From the NCBI GenBank assembly GCA_029721435.1, contig CM056588.1, positions 39,511,430-39,575,429 on the forward strand: DNA of 64,000 nt, in the 5' to 3' direction. The translations under genes were made by a program, and so were the position numbers. The notes beneath the pieces are model-generated. The model did not search any database. It saw only the letters and a program-made list of their open reading frames with translations, and was not told the DNA's origin. Origin of the DNA: Gymnothorax reevesii. Its lineage: Eukaryota > Chordata > Actinopteri > Anguilliformes > Muraenidae. Of this stretch, positions 10,801-22,113 are shown piece after piece. Position 1 is the first letter of the stretch, and each line of letters opens with the position of its first letter.

Positions 10801-13800
10801 ATAGAGTTAGTTAGTCCTTTTAGTCCCATGAGGGACATAAGGCTGCTGTCATCTGCCTCCACCCATCTCTGTCCACAGCCACATGTTGAGCCTCGCCCCA
10901 GGAGAGAGACGTCTGCCTGCTCTGATGTCACAGTCCTCCTCCAGGTGGTCTTTGGCCTTCCTCATCTTCTCTTTCCAGGTGAAGTCCATCTTGGTGTGAG
11001 TTCTGGGATTCGACGCTGGTTCATCCGCAATACATGGCCGAGCAATCTCAAGCACTGGCGCTCGATCTCGACAACCATACTGATATGGTCCTTCTCTCTG
11101 ACCGGAATACACCACAAATTCTCCTCAGGCAACCATTTTAGAAGACCTTTAGCTTTCTCAGGTTGCTCTCCACCACTCAACAGCCCTGTGAGATATACAA
11201 CAAGACTGACTTTACATTGCAGTCACACGGTCTTATCTTTGTTGGTAGGCAATATGGGTTTGACTTTCAGATGGGGCAAAGTCTGGCAAAGGCGCTAAGA
11301 GCCTTCCAAAGACGTGTGTTGATGTCTTTGCTAGCTGCATTTTCAATGTTAGCAAGACTTCCGTAGCCAGGATTTTCCTCCACTGCCTCAAGTGGATCAT
11401 TCATCTACAGTGATGGGTGCATTCACAACTGCATTGATGCACATGACTTGAGCTTTGGTGGTGTTGATACTGAAACCCGCCTTTTTGTAAATGATGTGTG
11501 GTCCAATAGTTTTCTCCCGCATGCGGCTTTGCTTGGAGGACAGTACTGAAAGGTCATCTGCAAGGTCTAGATCTTTTAGGTGGGGAAAACAGAGTCCACT
11601 GGATGCCTCTTAGCTTGCCTGGTGTGGTCTTACGCATGATCCAGTCAATGGTAACTACAAATAGGATGCTGGAAATGATGCAACCCTGCCATAGACCTGA
11701 CTTCACTGGTAACCACTCAGAGGTTTCCATCAATAATGATGCAACATTGAAAGTGTCGGTAGAATAGCCCTATCAAAGTTACCATCTTTGGAGGGACTCT
11801 ATAGGACCTTAGGATCCTCCATAGGGAGTCACAAAGCAGACTGTCAAATGCCTCTCTGAAGTCAATGAAACGGATATAATGCAGGCTGTTCAATTCCAGA
11901 CATTGCTCAATGATGGGTCATTCCATTTGAAATCACCAAAAATGGGGGGTGCTCCCAGCTTGATGGTTTCAGAATTGCTTCATTTGGTGATATTTTGTTG
12001 CATCTGATGAGCAAATCAAATCGCAGGAGGTTCCAAGTTGATATCTCGTTCCGTTCTCATTTTATGGGCCCCCAAAAAAGGCAGCGTGGCCCACATTAAC
12101 CCTCTGGTCACAGTTTGTGACCATTTTCAAATTTTCAAATTTATTTGCTCATCACAGGCAACAAAATATCACCAAATGAAGCATTTCTGAGACCATCAAG
12201 CTGGGAGTTTGGGTGATTTCAAATGGAATGACCCTGATATTCCTGATATCAAATATCCTCTTAATTTCCTGAATTACTGAGGGATTTTCACCATCAGTCC
12301 TTTGGGCCAGTCCTCAAGTATATCTTTACCCCATATGGTGCAATATAGGTTTGCAAGAATGCTTGTTGAAGTATGCATGGATGCTGTCAATACCACAGGC
12401 TTTTTCACTCCTTAAGGCTTTGATGGTACACCTGACTTCATTTTCTGGTGGTGGGTTGTCAATGTCTCAGACAAACTCTGCTGGAGGTGGATTAGCAGGT
12501 TCTTCCAGTTCTGTTGAAGACTTCAGGGAGGTGTTGTATCCATCAGACAGCGTGCTCACATTGTGTTATAGGGCTGTTTCCATCCTTATCTTTCACTGGG
12601 GCTGACTGGCTGGTGTTCTTGCTACGTAACCATTTGGTGACGTTATACATGGTGCTCAACTCTCCACTACCAACAGCAGTCTCCACTTCCCTTGCCAGTT
12701 CCTAAACAAAGGACCTCTCGAGCCTCTTGGCGCTTTCCTTCCCCTCCCAGTCTTCGGCCTCGTAATGCCTCCGGTACCAGTTGCCGCAATCAAGGCGATT
12801 TGGTGCTCAGCACCTTTACTTTCATTTTCTTCCTTTCCTCATGGTTTCTGCATGTTCCAGTTGTTCTCCTTTCCTTGTTTTTCTTCTTTCTGTAGCCTAA
12901 GATAGTTGTGGCTGTTTTTACAAAGATGATCTGTATGGCATCCCATAAGGCGTAAACATCTGGGTCTCCTGAAGTGTCAGCAAGAGTACCAAAGCTGTGT
13001 CCCAGCTCCACTGCAAACTCTTTGTTGGTTTTAAGGCACTTCAGTTAGGCAACGTCTCCATGTTTCCATCGCTGACTCACTTGCTCCTCCTTCTGTATTT
13101 TTAACTTGATGTTCGCTTATAAGTTGGTGTTGGTCACTGTTCACATCTGCTCCATTACAAACTGTAACATTGTGTAGTGACCTGCGTCATTTGCCATTCA
13201 TGGCAATGTAGTCTATTTAGTTTGTGGTGTGACCATCAGGAAAGTTCCATGCGAGTTCGTGGAAGGTCTTGTGTAGAAAGGTGGTGCCTCCAAACCCACA
13301 GTTATTCTCCGAACAAAAGTCAGCAAGCTGCCTGCCATTATCATTCATCACTCCACAGCTACGTTTCCCCATGACTCAACTCAAAGTTGGCACTATCTGC
13401 CCAACATTGGCATTCATACGTCCGATAATCAGTAGCATGTCATGTAGAGGGACTTCTCAGACTTCCAATTATTGTTTCTCATACCAGCTCTCTTTGTCCA
13501 CATCCTCAGCTTCATATTTGGTGCATATCACAGCAAGATAGTGAGGTTACAGTGCTCTGAATTAAAGTAAACTCTGATTAGTCAGTCACTGATAGGTTCC
13601 CATTCAAGCAAGGTCTTGGCCTTCGCTTTTGAGACTATGATGGCGACACTGCATTTGTGACATTCTGAGTGCCCAGAGTATTGTATAATTGATCCCACCT
13701 ATGTCACTTGTTTGCTAGAGGCAGGCCAGTTGCATTCGCTAATACAACAGATGTCGAGATGGTATCTTGTCATGTCACTGTGGACTTGAGCTGCTTTGAA

Positions 13801-14205
13801 AGTCTCAGACATGGTACTGACATTCCACGTACCTCGCCGGATCTTGGTTTAGGGCAGCAGATTGTCTTTCACACTTCTGCCTTCCAGCTGCAAGCTTTCA
13901 ACAGGAGTGGTTATACTGCCAAATTGTAGGCTCAAATCCACATCTAGAGCCTTGTTGTTATTGGCATCTGTTCCAGTTTCTGTAACACGATGTTATCTTT
14001 CCGGGGTAGGGTTGCTGGCCCCATGCCCAAGCCCCAGCTTGGAGGACCAGTGGACTGGTTTTGTCTGGTCTCTAGCCACAAGACCACTCCAGTATGGCTG
14101 AACCTGCCCAGTGCTTGGAAATGTACCTTGTCATGGTGTGGACGCCTGCGTGTCTCAGCGACCCCAAGGGGTGGGCTGGGGGAGGGGCACTAGGTCCTGG
14201 CAGGT
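10800..14205 (-). mobile_element. Non-LTR retrotransposon (LINE), inactive
   Basis: Minus-strand LINE. Its 5' end is near 14200 (rc CCCCTTGGGGTCGCTGAGAC) and its 3' end near 10800. A linker at about 12330-12470 reads DIDNPPPENEV and TIKALRSEKACGIDSIHAY, matching the conserved segment ahead of the reverse-transcriptase core. RT blocks follow: FIDFREAFDSLL (about 11840-11880), GLWQGCIISSILF (about 11650-11700) and LDLADDLSVLSS (about 11540-11575, the catalytic A-D-D). A C-terminal RLLGHVLRMN and PRWTSPGKRR segment ends it. Frameshifts and stops break the frame and a 320-bp MITE interrupts the RT domain. Possibly RTE-like, but the clade is not certain. Confidence 0.8.
11915..12234. mobile_element. 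320-bp MITE with long inverted repeats
   Basis: Begins GGGTCATTCCATTTGAAATC and ends with its inverse, GATTTCAAATGGAATGACCC. Inverted similarity continues for about 90 bases per side, sharing CAGCTTGATGGT and TTCATTTGGTGATATTTTGT. TGAT flanks both ends (11911-11914, 12235-12238). It sits in the reverse-transcriptase region of the LINE, so it is younger than that copy. Superfamily not assigned. Confidence 0.8.
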
Positions 14206-14610
14206 GTAATCACAGAGTACTCTCACAGAATAGTCAGAACACTGTCAAAGCATAATAATGGAGTGCTCTTGCAGTGGAATCACAGAGTAATCTCACCGAA
14301 AAATCACACAGAACTCAAAAGCATGATAGAGTACTCTTAAAGAATAAGAAGAGACCTCCAACAGTTTATTCACCGAGTGATTACAGAGATCTCCAACGGA
14401 GTAATACAGTACACCCACACTGTATTCAAAGTAATCACAGAAAATGCTCCCCCAGCAACCAGAACCCTCACAGAATAAGTGTAGAGTACTTCCACAGACT
14501 GATCAAGGAATACTGACAAATTTTTCAGAAAGATAAATTTATCACATTTCTCTGACAGAGTTTTAATTACAGAGCACTCCTGCAGAGTAATCTTAAAATA
14601 CTTTCATAAT
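14205..14610 (+). repeat. Minisatellite, right part (about 50-bp unit)
   Basis: Continuation of the 10590-10800 array: GTAATCACAGAGTACTCTCACAGAATAGTCAGAACACTGTC and increasingly degenerate copies as far as the AATCTTAAAATACTTTC stretch. Confidence 0.7.
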
Positions 14611-17600
14611 AGAATTAAAAAAGCACAAATCATTTCCCTCAGTGTGCATTTTTGAGATTTGCAAACTTTGTAATTAAATGCCAAACAGCAGAATATCAAT
14701 GCAAGATAATTAGTCTGAATACCTTCAATCGCCTTCGTAAAAATGCCTTCACACCAATGAAGTGCACAATGGCTTGGCTCATTCATTACGACTAATGAAA
14801 ATCCATCTTTACTATAAAAGTATCATGATTTGCTACAGTATCATGACTTGTCTCATTTGTTTTCCATAAGGAATCCAAGTATTTTTCCCCAGCCTCATAG
14901 AACATTTCTTCCCTAAGTGAGAACACGCTCACATGCTCAAAGACCACACGCAACAGCAAAATATATACCACCAGACACTGGTACACAAGAAATCCAAATA
15001 ACATCACACACTCGCACTTATATTGTTTTTATACCAAAGTCAATAGAGGAGAGAAACGCCAATGCACTGATACTGACACATACAAACTACAGACACTACT
15101 TTCACAGTATATACACAAAATCACACTCAAACACACAAAGATAGACTCACACACATTATACATACAAGCCCCACACACACGCGCCCATCAAACACACACA
15201 CGTATTCAGGAACACACTAAGAGGCCTATGAAATTAAATATTGCCACAGTGTCTTACCTCAGCCTGTAAACAATAGTCAAGAGTGCCGTGCTGCAGTGAA
15301 TCTCAAGCTCCCTTTGTTCAGTAATGCAGCTCGCTAATCTGTTAGCCTCCACCAGCGGTCACACACGAGTGCCTAAAGGCCGATGGTCAATCACGCTACA
15401 TCATCATGTCAGCGCCCTGCCCCATCACCTCACCCAATCAGGACCCTACTCTCTTCAAACTTTCATGTCACATGACCCTCTCCGTCCCCAGCTTCAAAAC
15501 CTAGCCCAACCTGCTAACGGACAGCTCTCTCAGCAAATTTCCCCACACACACAACATAACATCCATGAGAGGGCCAGTGATCCATGGCGCTCAGCCAAGG
15601 GTGTAAGGTACGGGAGGATAGGTTGTGACAATTTACACACAGCAGGATACGGACATACTATACTACAGACAGCCTCTCTGGTGATCCGATAGACAGCCTT
15701 TCAGATTATAATGGGCTGTGGGAGCTGCTGCCATTTTGCAAAACAAAACCACTGTGCCACAGAATATGCTGATCATGACAATACAGACACACAAACACAA
15801 AGGCAGACAGCCAGGCACACATAAACATACACATACACAAAGCCACATACAAACACACACAAACGCACATGCACACTCACACAGAGCAAGGTATAACATC
15901 ACACCTGAAGGTCCTGCTGCAATGGTATGGAGAGTGCAAACAGCTGCAGTCTCATTGAACACTCTTACAGGCACATTAAAAAAAAAAAAAAGAGAACATA
16001 CCGACACTCACTGACAAAAACACAGACTCACAGATGTAGTGAGCTGCATTGGGCAGAAGGGTCGTGTATCCAGCCCCCACAGTAGAATGTAAGGTGAGCT
16101 AACAATAGCAGCAGCCTGTCTCTCCCTCCCTGCCTCCGCAGCTCGCCTGACTCTCACAGCCCTATTTTAAGGTCCCGGTGAAGTGAGATTAAACAGCAGC
16201 TCTGTTTCGTGCAGCAGGTTTAACCCCAGATTATCCCTCAGAGCCTGGAGCTGAACCCAGAGCGAGCAGCACTGGAGAGCAGGAGGCTGAGAGCTCTCAG
16301 GTGTATAGGATGTACACACAACCAGCTATGCCAGTGTCATGTACACTATACACATATGAACATTATATACACATACACACTACTCACTGACAACACACAC
16401 ACAAGCACAGTGTAGGTAAAGTCACACACACACATAATACACGCAAACACACTATTCACACACGTGCAATCGACCCATACACAGGATACACACAAAATAC
16501 ACACATGCAGACCCAAATGAAAAGCAAACTAAATTTACATCAGCAAATACACAAACATTTACATATGTGTACACGTTTTTTGAGCCTTTTTTTCAAATCA
16601 TTAGAGGCCAAATTATGCATTTTAACCTTTTAAATCCAAAACACAAAATCTGATGCTAGCCCACCTAAATGAAAGGCGACTGTGCCACTCCAGACTTCCT
16701 GAGAGAAAATTAAGAGTTAAAGGCCCAGTCACATCTGCATTTTGCTTTGCAAGAGGTCCGCATTTCACAGCAAAACAGGATAGGACACAAACGATAAGAT
16801 GGCAAGCAGCCTCAGATGAGCTCATTTGAATTTCTATTGCTCACTCCAGTCTGACAGAGGGACTTCATGGGTCAAAGTTGAACTCGATTCAACTTTTTCT
16901 GAGGCAAAAATGCGAAATAGCTTCACAAATGGTCATGTCGAGTATTCTCACCTTTTGCTAACTTTTGAATGGGAATAAATGACAGAGTGAACTTCTGCAG
17001 TTTTAAATGGCAATGTGACCAGGTCTTTCTGCTGACAGTAAAAAAATAAAAATAAACTAAATAAACAAATTGATAAATAAGAATTAAATAAATGCATAAT
17101 GAATTAAATAAGATACCTATTAATGTACAGCTGTCCCGTGTGTTTCAGGAACTTTCGGGTACGGGCTCACGCCCAATCACAGCGCCCGTGAGAGGGGTCA
17201 GGAAGAGACATCCGACCAATATGGACGAGAGAAGGACAATGCATTGAGCAAACAGACAAAAAACCAAGTCATGGCTCATCCAGGCTCCCACTCTCCCTCT
17301 CTCTTTAAACTGCTCTGTTCGATCACCCAACACTGGCGGTGTTAGTGCAATGATGCACACAGGCTGTTAGAATGGCCACGCCTCTAGGCGCAGGACATGC
17401 CCAAAAGCATCTATAGAGTAAAAGAACCGAGTCAGCAGTGTGAGTTCTAAATCGGGTTAAAGTAGGATGGGAATCTTTAACACTACACAGCTGCAGGTGT
17501 TGTGGAAGCACCTTTTCCTATTTTCTCCTGTACTTAATGGAAACTAAAAGAGGAAGAAGAAACACAAGCTCAGTTCCTCTGATTCCTCGAAGGCAGAATG

Positions 17601-18200
17601 GCATCACAAGCTTCAGACAGAGTACGGATGGGAAAGTTTATCAGCTGTACCGGAACAGGGAAGCTGGCTAATGAGCACACCACTACAACCACAACGAAAC
17701 AGAACCAAACCCGCTTTACAACTCAAGTTTTTTAATTTGAGAAAACGTATTTCCAGGAGCTACAAACCTCTCACATTACTGCTTAACTGAAGTCCATTAG
17801 ACTGAAATTAACCAGAGGCGATGGCCTTGGGAAAGGGAATAACTATCAGAACACAGCCTTGGTATTTAATCAGTGAAGGCTTGGAGAATCTGCCGCCAGC
17901 TGAACTGAGCGTGAGCGCGAGTCAGGTGACGGAGGTGATGTCAGAGTTGTTAGCTCCCTAGAGAAGCTCTCGCTTGGCTGCGACACGATCTGCTCCGAGC
18001 TCAGCGGGGGTGGGGTGGGGGGGTCCGAGGAAGGAGACGTGCCGATGCATAATTAATCCGCCCACCTGTACCGCTGCCGAACAAGTGCAACGAGATGTGA
18101 AGTGATGTGCCCAACGTGAGAACGATCCCAACAACAGACACCCACCAGTGGGCGATTACGGCACACACAACGCGACTACATCGGAATTACATCCCCTGCG

Positions 18201-18216
18201 CATACACACGCGCGCC

Positions 18217-18265
<49 letters not shown>
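18201..18265 (+). repeat. (CA)n microsatellite
   Basis: CA repeats with interspersed CG steps, then an uninterrupted (CA) run of about 34 bases. Confidence 0.9.
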
Positions 18266-19280
18266 GATCCAGCAGAGCACTCTTCCCTTGTCGAAAACAT
18301 TTCTCGGTTTCAGCTCCTCACATTCTTCGATAGCGCAGAACACGCCAACTCCACCGATGAAGGAACATTCTGAACATTTCACCTGTGAACTAGAATGTGC
18401 TCAGCACTATATACCAGCTAAGCATGCCTTTAAATGAAGTCAAAATGGGAGCTATGACCTGTGAAAAACTACAGAAACGCTGGGAATGCCATGACCACGA
18501 ATGTTGCTGAGCTGGAAAAGGTTCCTACAACAAAAACTCATGAACCCGACTGTTTGCCCCACAAAAACTCATAAGCCGAGAACATTCCCACCTCAGAAGA
18601 ACTTCACAACCAGAGAATGCGACAGGTGCTCGCATACTCAGAATTAAATAGAAGCCCGTAACTTTAGCCAAATTAACATACTGATTAGCTGGAGCATGAG
18701 GTAGAATGTGCCTGAAGTCCTTGAAATCCCACCTCAGAGAGAAACAAACATGAATTGTGTCCAATGAGCTCAAACCATGATCACATGACTACTAAAGCAG
18801 GGGTAGCCAGCCCTGGTGTTGTAGAGACATGGAATCGGGGGGATTTTAAGATTTCATTTCCACTTTTCAAAGTTAACAAGCAGGTGGAATGTGATTTAGT
18901 CAACAGGAGAGGTATTAAAGCAGCATCACTGCACCATTTATTAATTAATTAATTAAGCAACAGCAAAGCAAACAGACCCAGGGTTTCCTAGGAAACATGT
19001 GCATGTGTATGCCTCGAGACTGTGATTGTGTGTGTCTGTGTGCGGGTGCGGGTGCGTGTGTGTGTGCGCGCGTGCGTGCATGTGTTTATATGCGTACCAG
19101 TGGGCTTGTAAAGCTGTGCTTGTCAGGGTCAGCTCTTGAGAAACCCGATATATTGTGAGGACATTTTGGGTGGTCCTCACAAAGGATTATGGAGGATTAC
19201 GGCCAACTGGTTTAAGTTGGGGCCACGCTTCCATTTGAGGTTAGGCCAAGGTTAGGGTTAGGAATAATACAGCCACTCAA

Positions 19281-19326
19281 ACGCGCGCGTGTGTGTGTGT
19301 GTGCGTGTGTGTGTGTGTGTGTGTGG
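19281..19326 (+). repeat. (GT)n microsatellite
   Basis: CGCGCG then (GT)n with one GC interruption, within 180 bases of the PH exon donor at 19503. Confidence 0.9.
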
Positions 19327-19502
19327 GAGCACGCATGTGTGCGTGGGTGTGTCTGTGTGATAAAATTAATTAATGGCCTTTCTCTCACTAGTCTAACACT
19401 TCACAGTCACATGATCATGCACCCATGTGTAGAGCTGATGTGTAAATAGTTTATAAACAGTATATAACACGTGTATACATGAGTAATAAAGACTGGCCTG
19501 AC

Positions 19503-19603
19503 CTTGAAGGCATATTTGCGGTTGATGTGGTCATCAGGTTCCACAGGAGTGATGACATAGCTGGGCAGGGGGATGCTTCCAAGAACGGTCTCCTCTCTGC
19601 TAT
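19503..19603 (-). CDS. plekha7: plekha7 exon, middle of PH domain
   Basis: Acceptor CCACCATCAG, donor GTCAGG. Two leading bases complete the Asp codon split with the preceding exon, followed by 33 codons ending in phase 0. It encodes (D)SREETVLGSIPLPSYVITP, then VEPDDHINRKYAFK. DSREEAVLGSIPLPSYVISP is the PLEKHA7 equivalent; PLEKHA5 has DEKEEGILGSILLPSF here, so this exon helps separate the paralogues. It forms PH strands 4 and 5. The upstream intron is only 585 bases, with a (CA)n tract just beyond the preceding exon. Confidence 0.96.
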
Positions 19604-20032
19604 CTGATGGTGGCACAACCAAAATAAACACGTCATGGGCCGGCCGACACCAGAGTCCACCTGAGACACCTGAGTCCACCAGAGCAAAACCTAGGCAGGA
19701 CTTCAATAATTTACATGTGACCCTATGCCAAATCCAACAACCCAGCCCCAAACTCTCGACAACGGATGGACCACTTGTGACCGAGAATCGAATACCCCCA
19801 AAACAAGATTGGGTGCAGGATTCGCCATTTAACATGTCATCCTTTCCTGAGTCAAATAACCCAATCCCCAACTCTCAATGACATATGGCTCAAAAGCTAT
19901 AAAAGACCCCGGTTCGTCCATCTGGAGAATATTTAGGATGAATGATAAAGGGGAAGACGCTCCATGCGTCTGTGTACGGTGGGGCCAGATACAGTAACAT
20001 CCATCCTTTAGGAAAGTTTTAAGCAAGAGCAG

Positions 20033-20210
20033 GCAGAACTCCCCTCAAAAAAGAGCACAGGCAGAACTCACCTTCATAATATAACAAGCAGAATTTTCCT
20101 TTATTATAGAAAAGGCAGAACTCACCTTTATAATACAACAAGCAGAATTTACCTCAATTATACCTTTTGAAGAAAACGCAGAACTCACCTTTATAATAGA
20201 AGAGGCAGAA
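20033..20210. repeat. 27-bp minisatellite overlapping an exon and its donor
   Basis: Units starting GCAGAACTCACCTTTATAAT (plus strand) begin at about 20033, 20061, 20088, 20115, 20142 and 20179, a spacing of 27 to 37 bases; a partial copy starts at 20204 inside the coding exon. The 20179 unit carries the real splice donor (minus AAAG|GTGAGT). The 20115 unit is identical across the donor and the 20061 unit has one difference, so the intron carries two near-perfect decoys. Confidence 0.85.
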
Positions 20211-20261
20211 TTCTGACAGCACAAACCACTTCCTCTTCCACAGTCTCATTCCAGAACTGTC
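20189..20261 (-). CDS. plekha7: plekha7 exon, PH beta2-beta3
   Basis: Acceptor TTTACTTACAG, donor GTGAGT, 73 bases, ending with one base of a split codon. It encodes DSSGMRLWKRKWFVLSEFCL followed by FYYK. This is the PH core: the K-x-W-x-x-R/K-W-F-V-L signature that begins the lipid-binding loop, then CLFYYK. The match to PLEKHA7 (DSSGMRLWKRRWFVLADYCLFYYK) is nearly exact. Unusually, the 3' end of the exon and its donor lie inside a 27-bp tandem repeat whose further copies extend into the intron and carry second, intact-looking donors. Read-through past the true donor adds about ten residues and then hits a stop. Confidence 0.96.
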
Positions 20262-20277
20262 CTGTAAGTAAATCGCA

Positions 20278-20298
20278 CACATGCACACACAGACACAG

Positions 20299-20338
<40 letters not shown>
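20278..20338 (+). repeat. (CA)n microsatellite
   Basis: CA-rich tract ending in about 40 bases of pure (CA), starting 17 bases upstream of the PH exon acceptor (20262) on the gene's strand. Confidence 0.9.
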
Positions 20339-20341
<3 letters not shown>

Positions 20342-21659
20342 AATTAACTTTGTGAGTTCACAGTCCACGCTGTTGTTCTAGTTCTTCAGGCATCAACCAC
20401 ACAAAGGACACCGGTGGACACTGCTCAGCTCCTCACACACTTGGTAACTCTCTTTGCCCAGTAAAATGTATACTTCTCCCTGGGGAGTTCCTATGAATGA
20501 AGATTTATCAGCCGGCCTGGAAAATGGAGTTTCTTGGCCTTCTTTCACAAGGATTCACTGTCCCTACTAACTCATGATTAGTCTTGAATTGTTTTCAATC
20601 ATTTATCTCGATTAGAAAATTTTCCAATGATACAAATAATCCATTGGCAGTCAAACACAGTTTCCAGTTTCATGGAATATCCGGCTGATTACATGATAAA
20701 GTAAATTTTAAACAGTTTTTTTCGTTCACCTCGGTAGGTTGTGATTTACAAGAAAGATGAATTACGGTTGAACGTCCTGGTTGACTTTTAGCACATCCTG
20801 TAATGTAGGCGATCAAATTTGCACTCCACGATAATTTAATGGAATACAAAGATTGAAATGTGCACAATTTCATATCCAAATGATGAGTTTTATTCATCTT
20901 AATGAATAACATTGGCAACACCTGAGTACATTGAAGGTCCTTAAATTTAACATATCATTTATCAAAAAAGAAATCAGACTGACACTAACTACCAGTTTAA
21001 ACGAATGTTAAATTCCCCATATTTTCTGCTCAGTATCCGCCACTGGTGCTCAAATCATATGCTTCAAAGCAGCAGGAGACTGAGAGAGCATCTTTATATA
21101 CGGTGAATGTGTGAGAGCCGGCTCTGTCAGCCAGAGGTGTGGAATGACTCATTAGAGCACATCGCTCCATCAGCTGTTCCCCAACACCAGCTGATCCGAT
21201 AACATCTCTACCGGCGTCACACGGAGGCAGCACCGCCTGACCACTTCACAGGTCCATCTTATTCTGCTCTTAACCTTTTCTCAAAGTACAGCCCTAAATC
21301 TTAACAACACTGAAACTCCTCCTAGTGCCTAGCTCCGTAGCGATAAGGATCACGTGACATTTTCGACGCAGGAACTTTAACAGACCCCAGACAAGGAAGG
21401 ATGGGAGTATGCATTGCCATACACAGTGCATCTCTCTACAGATTAGAATGTCTGGCCATACTGTAAATTCACACCAGGGAGTGTAACACCATATATTCTC
21501 ATATTAACACCTCTTTACAATGCCTACTTTCACAGTTTCTGTTTTATTGCAGTCACTGATACCGACCATTGTGTTTCTGGTAAAATATTAATGAAGAACA
21601 ACAACCATATTTAAACATAAAACAGTGAAGATGAATAAATTATTCATTCGCCTCTCAGT
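20339..21659 (-). other. plekha7 intron, unique-looking part
   Basis: AT-rich sequence with no repeat, RNA or exon that I can support. Confidence 0.6.
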
Positions 21660-21842
21660 TGCTTGGGCTGCAGCCAATCACATTGTTCCATCACTGGGGC
21701 TGCAGCTAATTATATGTCTCTGTCACTAGGGCTGCAGCCAATCAGATCTCTCTGTCAGTGGGGCTGGATCAATCATAAACTCCTGTACAGGGGCTGCAGT
21801 TAATGACACGCCTTGATAACAGAGGCAGCGGCCAATCACATG
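21660..21842 (+). repeat. 32-bp minisatellite carrying CCAAT motifs
   Basis: Six degenerate copies with period 32, starting near 21665, 21697, 21729, 21761, 21791 and 21825, each built on GGGGCTGCAGCCAATCA. Several copies retain CCAAT. It ends about 35 bases from the PH exon at 21878. Confidence 0.8.
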
Positions 21843-21877
21843 GATCTTTGTCAATCCCTGACTGGGAGGGGCCTCAC

Positions 21878-21982
21878 CTGTTTGTAGAGCCATCCCCGGG
21901 CCACCACGGGCACATTGAGGTTCCTCTTTATGGCCTGTTCCCTCTTCCCAAAACTGTACACCTTCCCACTCGATCTGGAGCC
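21878..21982 (-). CDS. plekha7: plekha7 exon, start of PH domain
   Basis: Symmetric phase 0-0 exon of 35 codons with acceptor GTCTCAG and donor GTGAGG. It encodes GSRSSGKVYSFGKREQAIKR, then NLNVPVVARGWLYKQ. The basic stretch KVHSFGKRDQAIRRNPNVPVV precedes the PH domain in PLEKHA7, and GWLYKQ is beta strand 1 of the PH fold. PH domains of this family bind phosphoinositides; the Lys/Arg residues here are the expected lipid-contacting surface (family knowledge). The exon sits between two tandem arrays: a 32-bp CCAAT-containing one at 21660-21842 and the 84-bp array at 22156-23415. Confidence 0.95.
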
Positions 21983-22113
21983 CTGAGACACACAGCAGCA
22001 GGAGGAGATCTCATCAATGCTTAAAATCTGTTAATGCTGTACATCAACAGAGAAGCTCACTTCTTACATCAGCCACCCAACACAAAGTGTCAGCGTTTAA
22101 TATGCACCCTATC

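Larger units (their letters stand above)
14611..19502 (-). other. plekha7 intron portion (4.9 kb)
   Basis: Continuation of the 9-kb intron between the PH exons at 10421 and 19503. Holds scattered CA-rich tracts (15040-15200, 15790-15870, 16300-16570, 18201-18265) and GT-rich tracts (19021-19085, 19281-19326). Near 19150-19280 is a fragment containing GTGGTCCTCACAAAGG and GGTTAGGGTTAGG that resembles a common fish repeat. No exon recognised. Confidence 0.65.

Noticed and set aside
19245..19263. Telomere-like GGTTAGGGTTAGG
   Set aside because: Only two units, within a common fish repeat fragment; not an interstitial telomere.
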